Part shown: positions 16,700 through 24,779 of the stretch, piece by piece
Layout: each line of letters begins with the position of its first letter
How positions within the stretch are numbered: the stretch's first letter is position 1
NCBI GenBank assembly: GCA_042408595.1
Contig: JBHOQX010000025.1
Coordinates: 124,001 to 188,000 of the forward strand
Length of the DNA: 64,000 bases
Direction of reading: 5' to 3'
From: JBHOQX01 sp042408595
GTDB lineage: Bacteria; Chloroflexota; Chloroflexia; Chloroflexales; Roseiflexaceae
The notes under the pieces: generated by a model
The model's input: the letters and a program-made list of their open reading frames with translations, nothing else
The model's database searches: none
Told to the model about the DNA's origin: nothing
Made by a program: the position numbers and the translations under genes

Positions 16700-17684
16700 A
16701 CACCACGCGCCGGCTGGACAGCCGATGCTGGATGATCGTCAGCAGCAATATAACGGCGAACAGGATGAACGACAGGGCGGCGCTATAGCCGTAGCGATTA
16801 TTCTCAAACAATTGCTTGAAGATATAGATACTGCTGGTTGTCGTCGCGTTTCCTGGGCCGCCCTGGGTCATGACATAGATGTGATTGAAGGCTTTGAACG
16901 TCCCGATGATCGTGAATGTCAGCAGAAAGAAGGTCGTCGGCGAGAGCAGCGGCAGGGTAATGTAGCGGAACAGCTGCCAGCCGTTGGCGCCGTCGATCCG
17001 GGCGGCTTCGTACAGTTCCGCGGGAATGTTGCCCAGGCCAGCGAGGAAGATCGTGATATCGAAGCCGACGAACACCCAGGTGGTGAAGATCACCAGCGCG
17101 ACAAGCGCCAGGCTGGGGCCGGCGGCCCAGGCGGGCAGGGCGACACCGGCGCTCTCCGCCAGCATCTGGAACACGCCGCGCGGCTCGCCGAGCCAGCGCA
17201 GGGGCGCGAGCCCAAGCGCCTTCAGCGCCGTGTTCAGCAGCCCCGTGTCCGGGCTGTACAGGTAGCTCCAGACCGCCGCCGAGGCGACGGTTGAGGTGAT
17301 ATACGGCAGAAAGTACAGCACCCGCAGCACCTGCCGGCCACGCAGCCGCTGGAACAGCAGCGTCGCCAGCAGCAGCCCCAGGCCGAGCTGGACCGGCACC
17401 GACAGCAGCGAGTAGACCGCCGTGACGCCGAGCGCGTGCCACATCTCGGGGTCGTGCAGCGCACGGGCGTAGTTGTCCAGACCGACAAAGCGCACGCAGC
17501 GCAGGCGCCAGTCGCAACTGCTGATATACAGACCGTACAGGATGGGATAGAGTTCGAACACCACCAACAGCGCGAGCGCCGGGGCGAGGAGCGCATAGCC
17601 CAGGGCGATCTCGCGCCGCCGCTGCTGCCTGCGGGCGGCGGTGCGGCGCAGCAGGTAGGTCTGGTCAACAGTTTGCGTGGCCAT
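16692..17684 (-). CDS. Sugar ABC transporter permease, MalF type
   Basis: 330 residues, six membrane helices. The EAA loop reads LYEAARIDGANGWQLFRYITLPLLSP. The start MATQTVDQ at 17684 was chosen over GTG/ATG options up to 17747 because the extra residues carry no family similarity. It is the first gene of the importer operon. No ATPase gene is adjacent, so it presumably shares an MsmK/UgpC-like ATPase encoded elsewhere. Confidence 0.92.
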   Translation of the reverse strand: MATQTVDQTYLLRRTAARRQQRRREIALGYALLAPALALLVVFELYPILYGLYISSCDWRLRCVRFVGLDNYARALHDPEMWHALGVTAVYSLLSVPVQLGLGLLLATLLFQRLRGRQVLRVLYFLPYITSTVASAAVWSYLYSPDTGLLNTALKALGLAPLRWLGEPRGVFQMLAESAGVALPAWAAGPSLALVALVIFTTWVFVGFDITIFLAGLGNIPAELYEAARIDGANGWQLFRYITLPLLSPTTFFLLTFTIIGTFKAFNHIYVMTQGGPGNATTTSSIYIFKQLFENNRYGYSAALSFILFAVILLLTIIQHRLSSRRVVYA

Positions 17685-18046
17685 GGCGTGCCGTTGCTCC
17701 GACTCCGTGCGCGATGCCGGCGTTGCATGGTGCGACGGGCAGGTCAAGTGGCGATTAAGAATAGATTAGCACCCCGTTAAGATCTGGCAAATGGATGTGC
17801 GCCAGGGGCGGGTCGGCGTCGGAAGCGCAGGGAGCGGGTCGGCGCGCCGTGTCAGCACGCCGTTGTGGCGCTCCGTGCCGTCGATCGGGCGGGGGCGAGG
17901 GCGGGATGTGGAGCGGCTATTCGCTCACGCTCGCCCCAGGAAGAGGGGGTGGCCGGGAGGCTGCGGCGCGCGGCGAATCGATCAGTTTCGTCCTCGCCAC
18001 GGTACGGATACGGGCAGCCCGGAGCAAGCGCGGATCGCACACACCG
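17685..18046. other. Gene-free gap with a predicted promoter for the ABC importer
   Basis: On the minus strand TTGCCA (17785-17790), a 16-bp spacer and TAATCT (17763-17768) form a plausible promoter about 80 bp upstream of the MalF-type permease. The rest is GC-rich sequence with repeated GCGGGTCGGCG words. Open frames here have no recognisable product. Confidence 0.45.
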
Positions 18047-18808
18047 CTAGCGTCGCCGCCGGGGCAGCACGGCGTCGACCAGCCAGGGCGCGCACTGGTT
18101 GACCCAGACGGCCAGGCGATAGAAGCCAGGGATGATCACCTCGCGTTGTGGGCGGTCGATGGCATCGGCGATCGCCCGGGCGACGCCTTCCGGCCCGGGC
18201 ATCGGGATGCGCAGATCGGCGGTCATCTCGGTACGGATGAAACCGGGCGAAACGATGGTGACATCGACACCGCGCCCCCGGCACTCGCGACGCAGCGCCT
18301 CGGCGAAGCCGCGCAACCCGAACTTGCTGGCGCTGTAGAGCGCGCTGCCCGGCACCCCGACATGCCCGGCGACCGACGCGACAAAAATAATCGCGCCGCG
18401 CCGCCGCTCCAGCATGCCCGGCAGCAGCGCCCGCGTCAATTCGATCGGCGCGAGCAAGTTGGTGGCCAGCAGATCGTAGACCTGCGCATCGCTGAGCTTG
18501 ACAACCGGCTTGCCAGCGCTGCCGATCCCGGCGTTGTTCACCAGAACGTCCACCCGACCGAACTGCTCCAGCGCGATCCGCGCCAGTCGGCGGGCATCCT
18601 CCAGGCGGGCGAGGTCGGCAGGGATAGGCACGGCGGGCGCGCCGGCGCGCGTCAGCTCGCCGGCCAGCGTGGCCAGCGGCCCGATGGAGCGGGCCGCGAG
18701 CGCCAGCGCGTAGCCGCGCCAGGCAAGCTCGCGCGCGGTGGCCGCGCCGATGCCGCGCGACGCGCCGGTGACCAGGGCGACGGGGCGAGTCGTTGATGGG
18801 TTCGACAT
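18047..18808 (-). CDS. Short-chain dehydrogenase/reductase
   Basis: 253 residues. It has the complete classical SDR set: cofactor loop TGASRGIG near residues 14-21, NNAG, catalytic Ser in VASVAGH and the YxxxK pair in YSASKFG, then PGFIRTEM. Substrate unknown. The acidic residue that fixes NAD preference is not evident; Arg in LAARS suggests NADP. The C-terminal RLAVWVNQCAPWLVDAVLPRRRR could attach to the membrane peripherally, as in many DhrS/YqjQ-like SDRs. It stands alone, with a 140-bp island upstream. Confidence 0.88.
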   Translation of the reverse strand: MSNPSTTRPVALVTGASRGIGAATARELAWRGYALALAARSIGPLATLAGELTRAGAPAVPIPADLARLEDARRLARIALEQFGRVDVLVNNAGIGSAGKPVVKLSDAQVYDLLATNLLAPIELTRALLPGMLERRRGAIIFVASVAGHVGVPGSALYSASKFGLRGFAEALRRECRGRGVDVTIVSPGFIRTEMTADLRIPMPGPEGVARAIADAIDRPQREVIIPGFYRLAVWVNQCAPWLVDAVLPRRRR

Positions 18809-18872
18809 ACGGTTTTCAGATCAGACGGAGGACAAATGACGCCGCGTGAAAGCAGGCCACTTCAGATTGGAA

Positions 18873-18889
18873 CACCTGTGCCGCAGGTG
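18873..18889. terminator. Small hairpin downstream of the alcohol dehydrogenase
   Basis: CACCTG-TGCCG-CAGGTG, a 6-bp stem about 60 nt after the alcohol dehydrogenase stop. Followed by the low-complexity words CGTTCGTCCTGTGTCAT. Weak as a terminator. Confidence 0.3.
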
Positions 18890-18948
18890 AGCTGACGTTC
18901 GCCTTCCGGCGTTCGTCCTGTGTCATAACGCCCCCGCGTCCTCGCGCG

Positions 18949-20088
18949 CTACATGCTCCGCTCGAACACATGCGCCCATTCCGCGGCGGTCGGCGCGTGG
19001 CGGCTGAGGCGGATGAGCCGCTCCTCGCCCTGCACCAGCCCGACCAGGTCGTCGATCGATGGCCGATGCGCGCCGAGCGCCGCCCGCAGGCGTGGCACGC
19101 CGCAGCGCCGCATCAGCGCCTCCAGCGCCCCTGGCACCCCGGCCGCATCCGGCGCGCCGAGCGCCGGGGCGATCCGCGCCAACTCCGCCGCGCATGCCTC
19201 CGCCAGCAGGCCGAGGATCGCCGGCAGACAGACGATGCAGGCCAGGCCGTGCGGCATATGGAAGGCCCCGCCGAGCGCATGCCCGACGGCATGCCCTAGA
19301 TGGACGCGCCCGCTGAGGAAGGCCAGCCCGGCGGCGGTCGCGGCATAGGCCATCTGCACGCGGGCCTCAGCGTCCGCGCCATCCGCCACGGCGCGGGGCA
19401 GGGATTCCACGATCCGCGGGATCGCATCCAGTGCCAGCGCGTCGCTCAGGGGGCTGGCCATGGTCGAGGTGATCGCCTCTAGCGCGTGAGCCAGGGCGTC
19501 CATACCGGTCGCGGCGGTCAGCGCTGGCGGCATGCTGGCGGAGAGCAACGGATCGACCAGCGCCACCGCCGGAGCCATGGACGGGTGCCGCACCAGCATC
19601 TTGCGGCCCGTCTCCGGCTCGGTCACAATGGCGACGAAGGTGACTTCCGCGCCGGTGCCGGCGGTGGTCGGCAGGCAGATCAGCGGCGGGATGCCGCGCG
19701 GGGTGGCGCTCCCGCCGAAGTAGAACGGTGCGATGTGCTCCACGCCAGCAGTAGCCAGCACCCCGAGCGCCTTGGCGGTGTCCATCGCGCTGCCGCCGCC
19801 GAGCGCCACCAGCCCATCGGCCCCAGCGGCGCGATAGGCCGCCGCCGCCCGCGCAACGCTCGGCGCATCCGGATCCGGCACGACATCGGTGTAGAGCAGC
19901 GGCTCGACGCCCGCCGCCCGGAGGCTGGCCTGCGCCGCCGCGCCGGCCGGCTGCTGCGCCACGAACGGATCGGCGACCAGAAACGCTCGCCGCACGCCGA
20001 GCGCGGCAGCCTGCGCACCAAGCTTCGCCGCCGCGCCTGCGCCGAAGATGATGTTCGTACCGGAAACCTGAAACTGGAATTTGTTCAT
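18949..20088 (-). CDS. Iron-containing alcohol dehydrogenase
   Basis: 379 residues from ATG 20088; a TTG two codons upstream is an alternative. The NAD(P) motif is GGGSAMDTAK. Metal ligands appear as Asp and His in GMDALAHALEA and two His in the GHAVGHALGGAFHMPHG stretch. PTTAGTGAEVT is the family signature. It reduces aldehydes or ketones, or oxidises alcohols; relatives include butanol, lactaldehyde and maleylacetate enzymes, and the sequence does not decide between them. It is followed by the SDR gene on the same strand. Confidence 0.9.
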   Translation of the reverse strand: MNKFQFQVSGTNIIFGAGAAAKLGAQAAALGVRRAFLVADPFVAQQPAGAAAQASLRAAGVEPLLYTDVVPDPDAPSVARAAAAYRAAGADGLVALGGGSAMDTAKALGVLATAGVEHIAPFYFGGSATPRGIPPLICLPTTAGTGAEVTFVAIVTEPETGRKMLVRHPSMAPAVALVDPLLSASMPPALTAATGMDALAHALEAITSTMASPLSDALALDAIPRIVESLPRAVADGADAEARVQMAYAATAAGLAFLSGRVHLGHAVGHALGGAFHMPHGLACIVCLPAILGLLAEACAAELARIAPALGAPDAAGVPGALEALMRRCGVPRLRAALGAHRPSIDDLVGLVQGEERLIRLSRHAPTAAEWAHVFERSM

Positions 20089-20146
20089 TGGCAACGTCAG
20101 GCGCCGCCGGACGGGGCGCGGTCGCTTGCGCCCCGCCCGATGGCGC

Positions 20147-20776
20147 TTATTCGCCCGCGGCGAAGCGCATCCCTTCCAGATGCGCCGCGTCGTTCAGGCG
20201 GATGAGCCGCCAGCCGTTCACCCCAGTGCGCAGTTCGGTGAACGAGCCGTTGTCCAGCCAGAGCCGCCCGAAGTGCGCCAGATCGAGCCCGATCACGTGG
20301 CAGAGCAGCGCGCGGATCGTGCCGCCGTGCGAGACCGCCAGCACCGTCTCGTCGCCGCGATGCGCCGCCTGGATGGCGTTGAGCGCCCGCAGCGCCCGCA
20401 CCTGGAGCTGCGCATACGACTCGCCGCCGAGCCGCACGGTGCGCGCCGGGTCGCGCTCGAACTCCTGCATGTGGTCGGGAAAGCGGCGGTACAGCTCCTC
20501 GGGCGTCAGCCCCTCCCACTGCCCGACGTCGATCTCGCGCAGGTCGGGCATGGGCTGGGGCGCAAGCCGGCACGCTTCGCCGATGATCGCCGCCGTCTCG
20601 GCGGCGCGCCGGATGTCGCTGGTGTAGAGCGTCGTCGGGCGTAGCCGGACCAGCCGGCGGCCGGCCAGTTCGGCCTGGCGGCGGCCGGCGTCGTTCAGCG
20701 GGATGGCGGCATGGCCCTGATAGCGCAGCGTCGCGTTCCAATCGGTTTCACCGTGGCGGATGAGGATAAGGTTCAT
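20147..20776 (-). CDS. Histidine phosphatase family protein (phosphoglycerate mutase-like)
   Basis: 209 residues. RHGETDWN at the N-terminus carries the phosphorylated His. The second catalytic His is in VSHGGTIRAL, and the general acid Glu is in GQWEGLTPEEL. Length and motifs fit CobC/alpha-ribazole phosphatase-like or broad-specificity phosphatases rather than true glycolytic mutase. No cobalamin genes are adjacent, so the substrate is open. Confidence 0.9.
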   Translation of the reverse strand: MNLILIRHGETDWNATLRYQGHAAIPLNDAGRRQAELAGRRLVRLRPTTLYTSDIRRAAETAAIIGEACRLAPQPMPDLREIDVGQWEGLTPEELYRRFPDHMQEFERDPARTVRLGGESYAQLQVRALRALNAIQAAHRGDETVLAVSHGGTIRALLCHVIGLDLAHFGRLWLDNGSFTELRTGVNGWRLIRLNDAAHLEGMRFAAGE

Positions 20777-20796
20777 GGTGAATGATGCCTATGTTG

Positions 20797-21609
20797 CTAT
20801 CCCAGGCCGGCCAGATTATACATCACCCGCCAGGCGCGGTAGACCTCCGTGTAATCGTTGTGGCGGAAGGTGATCGAACGCGGCCCGGTGCGCTCGGCGC
20901 CGGGCGTGAGCGCGGCCATATCGCACTGGCTGCTTTTCATGAACTCGACCTGGAGCGCCAGCGGCGCGGCCGGACGCAGCGGCGCGGGGCGGCGGCGCAC
21001 CGCCTCGCTGGCGCCGGCGCGGATGCGGCGGCGGGCCTCCTCCAGCGGCAGGCAGCGGGCGGCGCTCCGGCTGTACGCCTCCTTGACCTGCACCGTCGTC
21101 ACGCCGTCGATCAACGCCGCGGCCTCGGCGCAGATGGCCTGGTCGCCGGTGACCAGCGCCACCGGCACGCCGTGGTAGCCGGCATAGAAGGCGTTCAGTC
21201 CCAGCTCGCCGACCGCCAGGCCGTTGAGCCGCACGCGGTAGATCGAGTCCTCGGTGAAGGTGTGGTCGATCGTCGCCGGGCTGCTGCCAGCCATGCCGTG
21301 GTAGCCGACGCAGAACATCAGGTCGAAGCTGCCGTCCAGCCCCTGCACCATCGACCACGGCTTGGGCGAGCCGGAGACCAGCTCGGCGGCGGGATGCAGC
21401 GCTTCGAGGTTGAGATTACGCATCGTCCAGTGCGAGTCGTTCACCAGCACGGCGGTCGCGCCGGCATCCAGCGCACCCTGGATGGCGGCGTTGACATCCG
21501 CGGCCATCAGCGCGCAGGCCCGATCGTACTCGCGGGCGCCCGGCTCGGTCTGCGCGGCATGGACGATGCCGGAGACGCCTTCCATATCGGCGGAGATGTA
21601 GACCCGCAT
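20797..21609 (-). CDS. dppA: D-aminopeptidase, DppA/M55 family
   Basis: 270 residues. It is a zinc peptidase that releases N-terminal D-amino acids, typically D-Ala from peptidoglycan-derived peptides. Zinc ligands fit ISADMEGVSG (Asp8, Glu10), NDSHWTMRNL and GYHGMAGS. LNGLAVGELGLNA carries the family Glu. It lies next to PBP1A on the same strand, consistent with a role in wall recycling. No dpp transporter is adjacent. Confidence 0.9.
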   Translation of the reverse strand: MRVYISADMEGVSGIVHAAQTEPGAREYDRACALMAADVNAAIQGALDAGATAVLVNDSHWTMRNLNLEALHPAAELVSGSPKPWSMVQGLDGSFDLMFCVGYHGMAGSSPATIDHTFTEDSIYRVRLNGLAVGELGLNAFYAGYHGVPVALVTGDQAICAEAAALIDGVTTVQVKEAYSRSAARCLPLEEARRRIRAGASEAVRRRPAPLRPAAPLALQVEFMKSSQCDMAALTPGAERTGPRSITFRHNDYTEVYRAWRVMYNLAGLG

Positions 21610-21678
21610 ACGTGCTCCTGAAAAGGGCCAGGGATGAGAGGCTGAAGGCTGCTGTTTGTTCGTGCTGCCATCACCCTC

Positions 21679-24546
21679 TCATCCGCCCGGGGCGGGCGTT
21701 GGCGGCAGGGCCGCAGGCGGCGCGTGGCCGGGCTCGGCGGGCGGCGGCGCTTCGGGCGGCGGCCCCGGGTCCGGCGCGCGCACGCCGAGCACGATCGTCT
21801 CGCCGGGGCGCAGCCACTCGTTCGCGCGCGGCAGCGAGCTGACCACCGCATACGGCGGGAACCGATCATACACCTCCGGGATCCGGTCGCGCCCCTGGTA
21901 GTCCACATAGACCTCGTTCGTCACACCCATCAGGCGCAGCAGGTCCTTCGCCTGGTTCTCGCCCAGCCCTTGCAGGTCCGGCATGCGCACCGAGCCGGGC
22001 GGCGCGAGCACGGCCAGCACCTCGGCGGTGCAGGGCTGGATCTCGTCGCGCCGCAGCGGCAGGATCGGGATGCCGTCCAGCGTGGCGCCCTGCCCGTCCC
22101 ACCGGTAGGTCGCTTTCTCGGCCGGGTCGGGCGGCGGCAGGTTCCAGAGATAGAGCTGCGTCTCGGCCTCCGGCAGGTACGGCGGCGTTTCGGGCGTCGG
22201 CAGGCAGTATTGCCGGGCGACATCCGGCCCGTCGGCCACCGGCGTCTCGACCAGCTTGACCGCCGTCACTTTGGTGTACGCGGTGCAGATCGCCCCGCCT
22301 TCCGCCGTAAGGCTGGTGGTGCCCGACATGGTCGCTGTGCCCGAGATGCTCCCAGTGCGGCGCAGCATAGCCGGCGTGAACAGCTCTTCGCCGTAGGCGT
22401 TGAACGGCCCCGGCATGCGGCAGATCGGCCGGCGCGCCAACTCACGCGGCGGCGTGAACTGCAGCGGCGGGCTGCCGCCGTACGGCTCGGCCAGCAGCTT
22501 CGCGAAGCGCGGATTCGCGAACAGCGCCTCCATCACGTTATGCCAGATTGTGCCGCCGCCGGTGATACTTTCGACCTTCGCCGTTGGCTCGTTGTTGTTG
22601 TTGCCCGTCCAGACGCCAACGGTGACGTAGGGCGTATAGCCGACCGCCCAGGCGTCGCGCCAGTCGTTCGATGTACCGGTCTTGACGGCGGCGGGGCGCG
22701 AGAGCTTGAGTTTGCTGTTCAGCCCCCAGATCGGCGCACGGGCGGTATCGTCGCTCAGTATGTCGCTGATGATCGCCACGTGCTCCGGGTCGAGCACCTG
22801 CGGCCCGGCTGGGGGGCGGAACGTTTCGAGCACGGTGCCGTCGCCGTCGACCACCTTCAGAATCGCCACCGGCGGATAGAAGCGCCCGCCGCTCGCCAGC
22901 GTGTTGTAGGCGGTCGTCAGGTCGAGCGGCGTCACCTCGCCGCCGCCCAGGGTGAGCGAGAGGCCGTAAAAATTGGCGCCGCGCTGCAGGCCGGTGATGC
23001 CGGCGCGGTGCAGCAGGTCGATCATGGTCTCGACGCCGGCGAAGCGCAGCGCCTTGACCGCCGGCATGTTCAGCGAGTTGGCGAGCGCGGTGCGCATCCG
23101 CAGCGGACCGTTCCATTTACCGTTATAGTTCAGCGGGGCGTACACCTGGCCGTCGCGGCCGAATTCGGTCGGCACGTCCCACAGCACCGTCTCAGGCGTC
23201 ATCCCCTGCGCCATCGCCGCGAGATAGGCGAACGGCTTGAGCGCCGAGCCCGGCTGCCGCTCGCGCACGGCGACATTCACCTGCCCGTCGAGCACATTGC
23301 CGCGCTCGCCGGGGGTCTTCGAAGGGAGCGACTTGTTAAAATCGATGCTGCCGACCATCGCCAGAATCTCGCCGGTGTTCGGCTGCATCACCACCACCGC
23401 CGCGTTGTGGATGTTGCGCTCCTCCAGTTCTGCGATCCGCTCGGCAGCCTTCTGCTGCACCATGTTCTGCAGCTCGAGATCGATCGTGGTGTAGACCGAC
23501 AGGCCGCGGTTGACGAACCCCTGGCCGTATTTCTCCTCCAGCAGCTTGCGAACGTAGAAGACGAAGTGCGGCGCGTTGAGCGGCGTCTCCTGGGGGGCGA
23601 AGATCAGGTCCTCTGCGGCGGCGGCCCGCGCCTGGGCGTCCGTTACGTAGCCTTCCTCCACCATCTGCGTCAGCACGGCGATCTGCCGGCGCTTCGGCGG
23701 TGGCGTGCCGCTCGGGAGCTGGTAGCTCGCCGCGAGCCAACCGTCGCCGAGCTGGACGCCGGGGAGCGTGCGGCCCTCGAGGTAGTTGAAAGGGTCGTAG
23801 GCGTTCGGCAGTTGTGGCAGCCCGGCGAGCAGCGCGGCCTGCGCCAGGTTGAGGTCCTTCGCCGGCTTGCCGAAATAGACCTGCGAGGCGGCCTCGATCC
23901 CATAGGCCAGGCTGCCGTAGTAGATTTCGTTGAGGTAGAGCTCCAGAATCTCGTTCTTGCTGTAGCGCCGCGTCAGCTCCTGCGCCAGCACCGCCTCCTT
24001 CAGCTTGCGCTGCCAGGTCTCGTTCCGCTCCTCATCGGTGAGGACCACCCGCTTGATCAGTTGCTGGGTGATGGTTGACGCGCCGCCCGTCACCTCGCCG
24101 GCGGAGAAGCTGCGGATCAGCGCCTTGGCGATGCCTTCGTAATCCACGCCCTTGTTCTGGAAAAAGGTCTTGTCTTCGATGGCGACCGTGGCGTTGATCA
24201 GCAGCGGCGAGATGTCGGCCAGCTTCACCGGCGTACGCTTGCCGTCGCCGAAGAGTTCGTAGAGCAGCGTGCCGTTGCGGTCGAAGATGCGGGTCGTCTG
24301 AAAATCGGCGCGGTGCGCGATGCCACCTTCCAGTCGTCCTTTGAGCGCGTCGGCCAGGCTGGCGTAGGCACGGTAGGCCACCCCGCCGGCCGCGAGCCCG
24401 AGCAGCACGCTGAGCGCCAGGACGGCCGCCGCGCCGCGCAGCAGCCACGGCCAGGCACTGCGGCGCTGCGGCGCGGGGCCGAACATGTGTGGGGGCAGCC
24501 GGCGCCGCCTGCGGCGGCGCGAACGGACGTAAGGGTTCGATGACAT
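21679..24546 (-). CDS. Penicillin-binding protein 1A with C-terminal PASTA domain
   Basis: 955 residues, starting MSSNPYVRSRRRRRRR. After an Arg-rich cytoplasmic tail and one membrane helix (about 33-55) comes the glycosyltransferase 51 domain (ATVAIEDKTFFQNKGVDYEG, GGASTITQQLIK, ELYLNEIYYG). The transpeptidase follows, with SxxK in RQPGSALKPF, SxN in LANSLNMP and KTGT in AVKTGTSNDWRDAW. A PASTA domain (VRMPDLQGLGENQAKDLL) and a Pro-rich tail close the protein. It polymerises and cross-links peptidoglycan. It is divergent from a Ser/Thr kinase gene whose own ectodomain lacks PASTA repeats. Confidence 0.95.
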   Translation of the reverse strand: MSSNPYVRSRRRRRRRLPPHMFGPAPQRRSAWPWLLRGAAAVLALSVLLGLAAGGVAYRAYASLADALKGRLEGGIAHRADFQTTRIFDRNGTLLYELFGDGKRTPVKLADISPLLINATVAIEDKTFFQNKGVDYEGIAKALIRSFSAGEVTGGASTITQQLIKRVVLTDEERNETWQRKLKEAVLAQELTRRYSKNEILELYLNEIYYGSLAYGIEAASQVYFGKPAKDLNLAQAALLAGLPQLPNAYDPFNYLEGRTLPGVQLGDGWLAASYQLPSGTPPPKRRQIAVLTQMVEEGYVTDAQARAAAAEDLIFAPQETPLNAPHFVFYVRKLLEEKYGQGFVNRGLSVYTTIDLELQNMVQQKAAERIAELEERNIHNAAVVVMQPNTGEILAMVGSIDFNKSLPSKTPGERGNVLDGQVNVAVRERQPGSALKPFAYLAAMAQGMTPETVLWDVPTEFGRDGQVYAPLNYNGKWNGPLRMRTALANSLNMPAVKALRFAGVETMIDLLHRAGITGLQRGANFYGLSLTLGGGEVTPLDLTTAYNTLASGGRFYPPVAILKVVDGDGTVLETFRPPAGPQVLDPEHVAIISDILSDDTARAPIWGLNSKLKLSRPAAVKTGTSNDWRDAWAVGYTPYVTVGVWTGNNNNEPTAKVESITGGGTIWHNVMEALFANPRFAKLLAEPYGGSPPLQFTPPRELARRPICRMPGPFNAYGEELFTPAMLRRTGSISGTATMSGTTSLTAEGGAICTAYTKVTAVKLVETPVADGPDVARQYCLPTPETPPYLPEAETQLYLWNLPPPDPAEKATYRWDGQGATLDGIPILPLRRDEIQPCTAEVLAVLAPPGSVRMPDLQGLGENQAKDLLRLMGVTNEVYVDYQGRDRIPEVYDRFPPYAVVSSLPRANEWLRPGETIVLGVRAPDPGPPPEAPPPAEPGHAPPAALPPTPAPGG

Positions 24547-24668
24547 AGGCTGAGCGAACAATGGCACAGAGGAACAGGAGCACTGAGACCCGGCAGCTTC
24601 CACCGGCTCATTCCTTGAACCGGGTTGTTCCCTGGTTCTCCTGATCCGCCCTGGCGTTACCGGGCCGC

Positions 24669-24674
24669 ATTGTA
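24669..24674 (-). promoter_or_regulatory. Extended -10 promoter of the PBP1A gene
   Basis: ATATGG then TACAAT then GCGG on the minus strand, about 120 bp before the start. The same ATATGGTACAATG string occurs on the plus strand at 47980-47992. Confidence 0.5.
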
Positions 24675-24727
24675 CCATATCCCCCCGGTGGGCCACGTCC
24701 CGGCGAATGTCGGGCGTGCGGGTCGTG

Positions 24728-24733
24728 TATAAT
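24728..24733 (+). promoter_or_regulatory. Consensus -10 box upstream of the Ser/Thr kinase
   Basis: TATAAT, 47 bp before the kinase start codon and 54 bp from the divergent PBP1A -10. No clear -35. Confidence 0.5.
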
Positions 24734-24779
24734 ACCGGCGCTGCGGAAGCGGGCGCGGCCGCCCTGGAACGAGCAACCG

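Noticed and set aside
17791..18102. Open frames in the gap after the ABC permeases
   Set aside because: Composition is Arg/Gly/Ala only, no start signal, and the frames overlap the SDR gene or the promoter.
21724..24078. A 784-codon open frame opposite PBP1A
   Set aside because: Same cause: antisense of a well-supported gene, no signal or motif.
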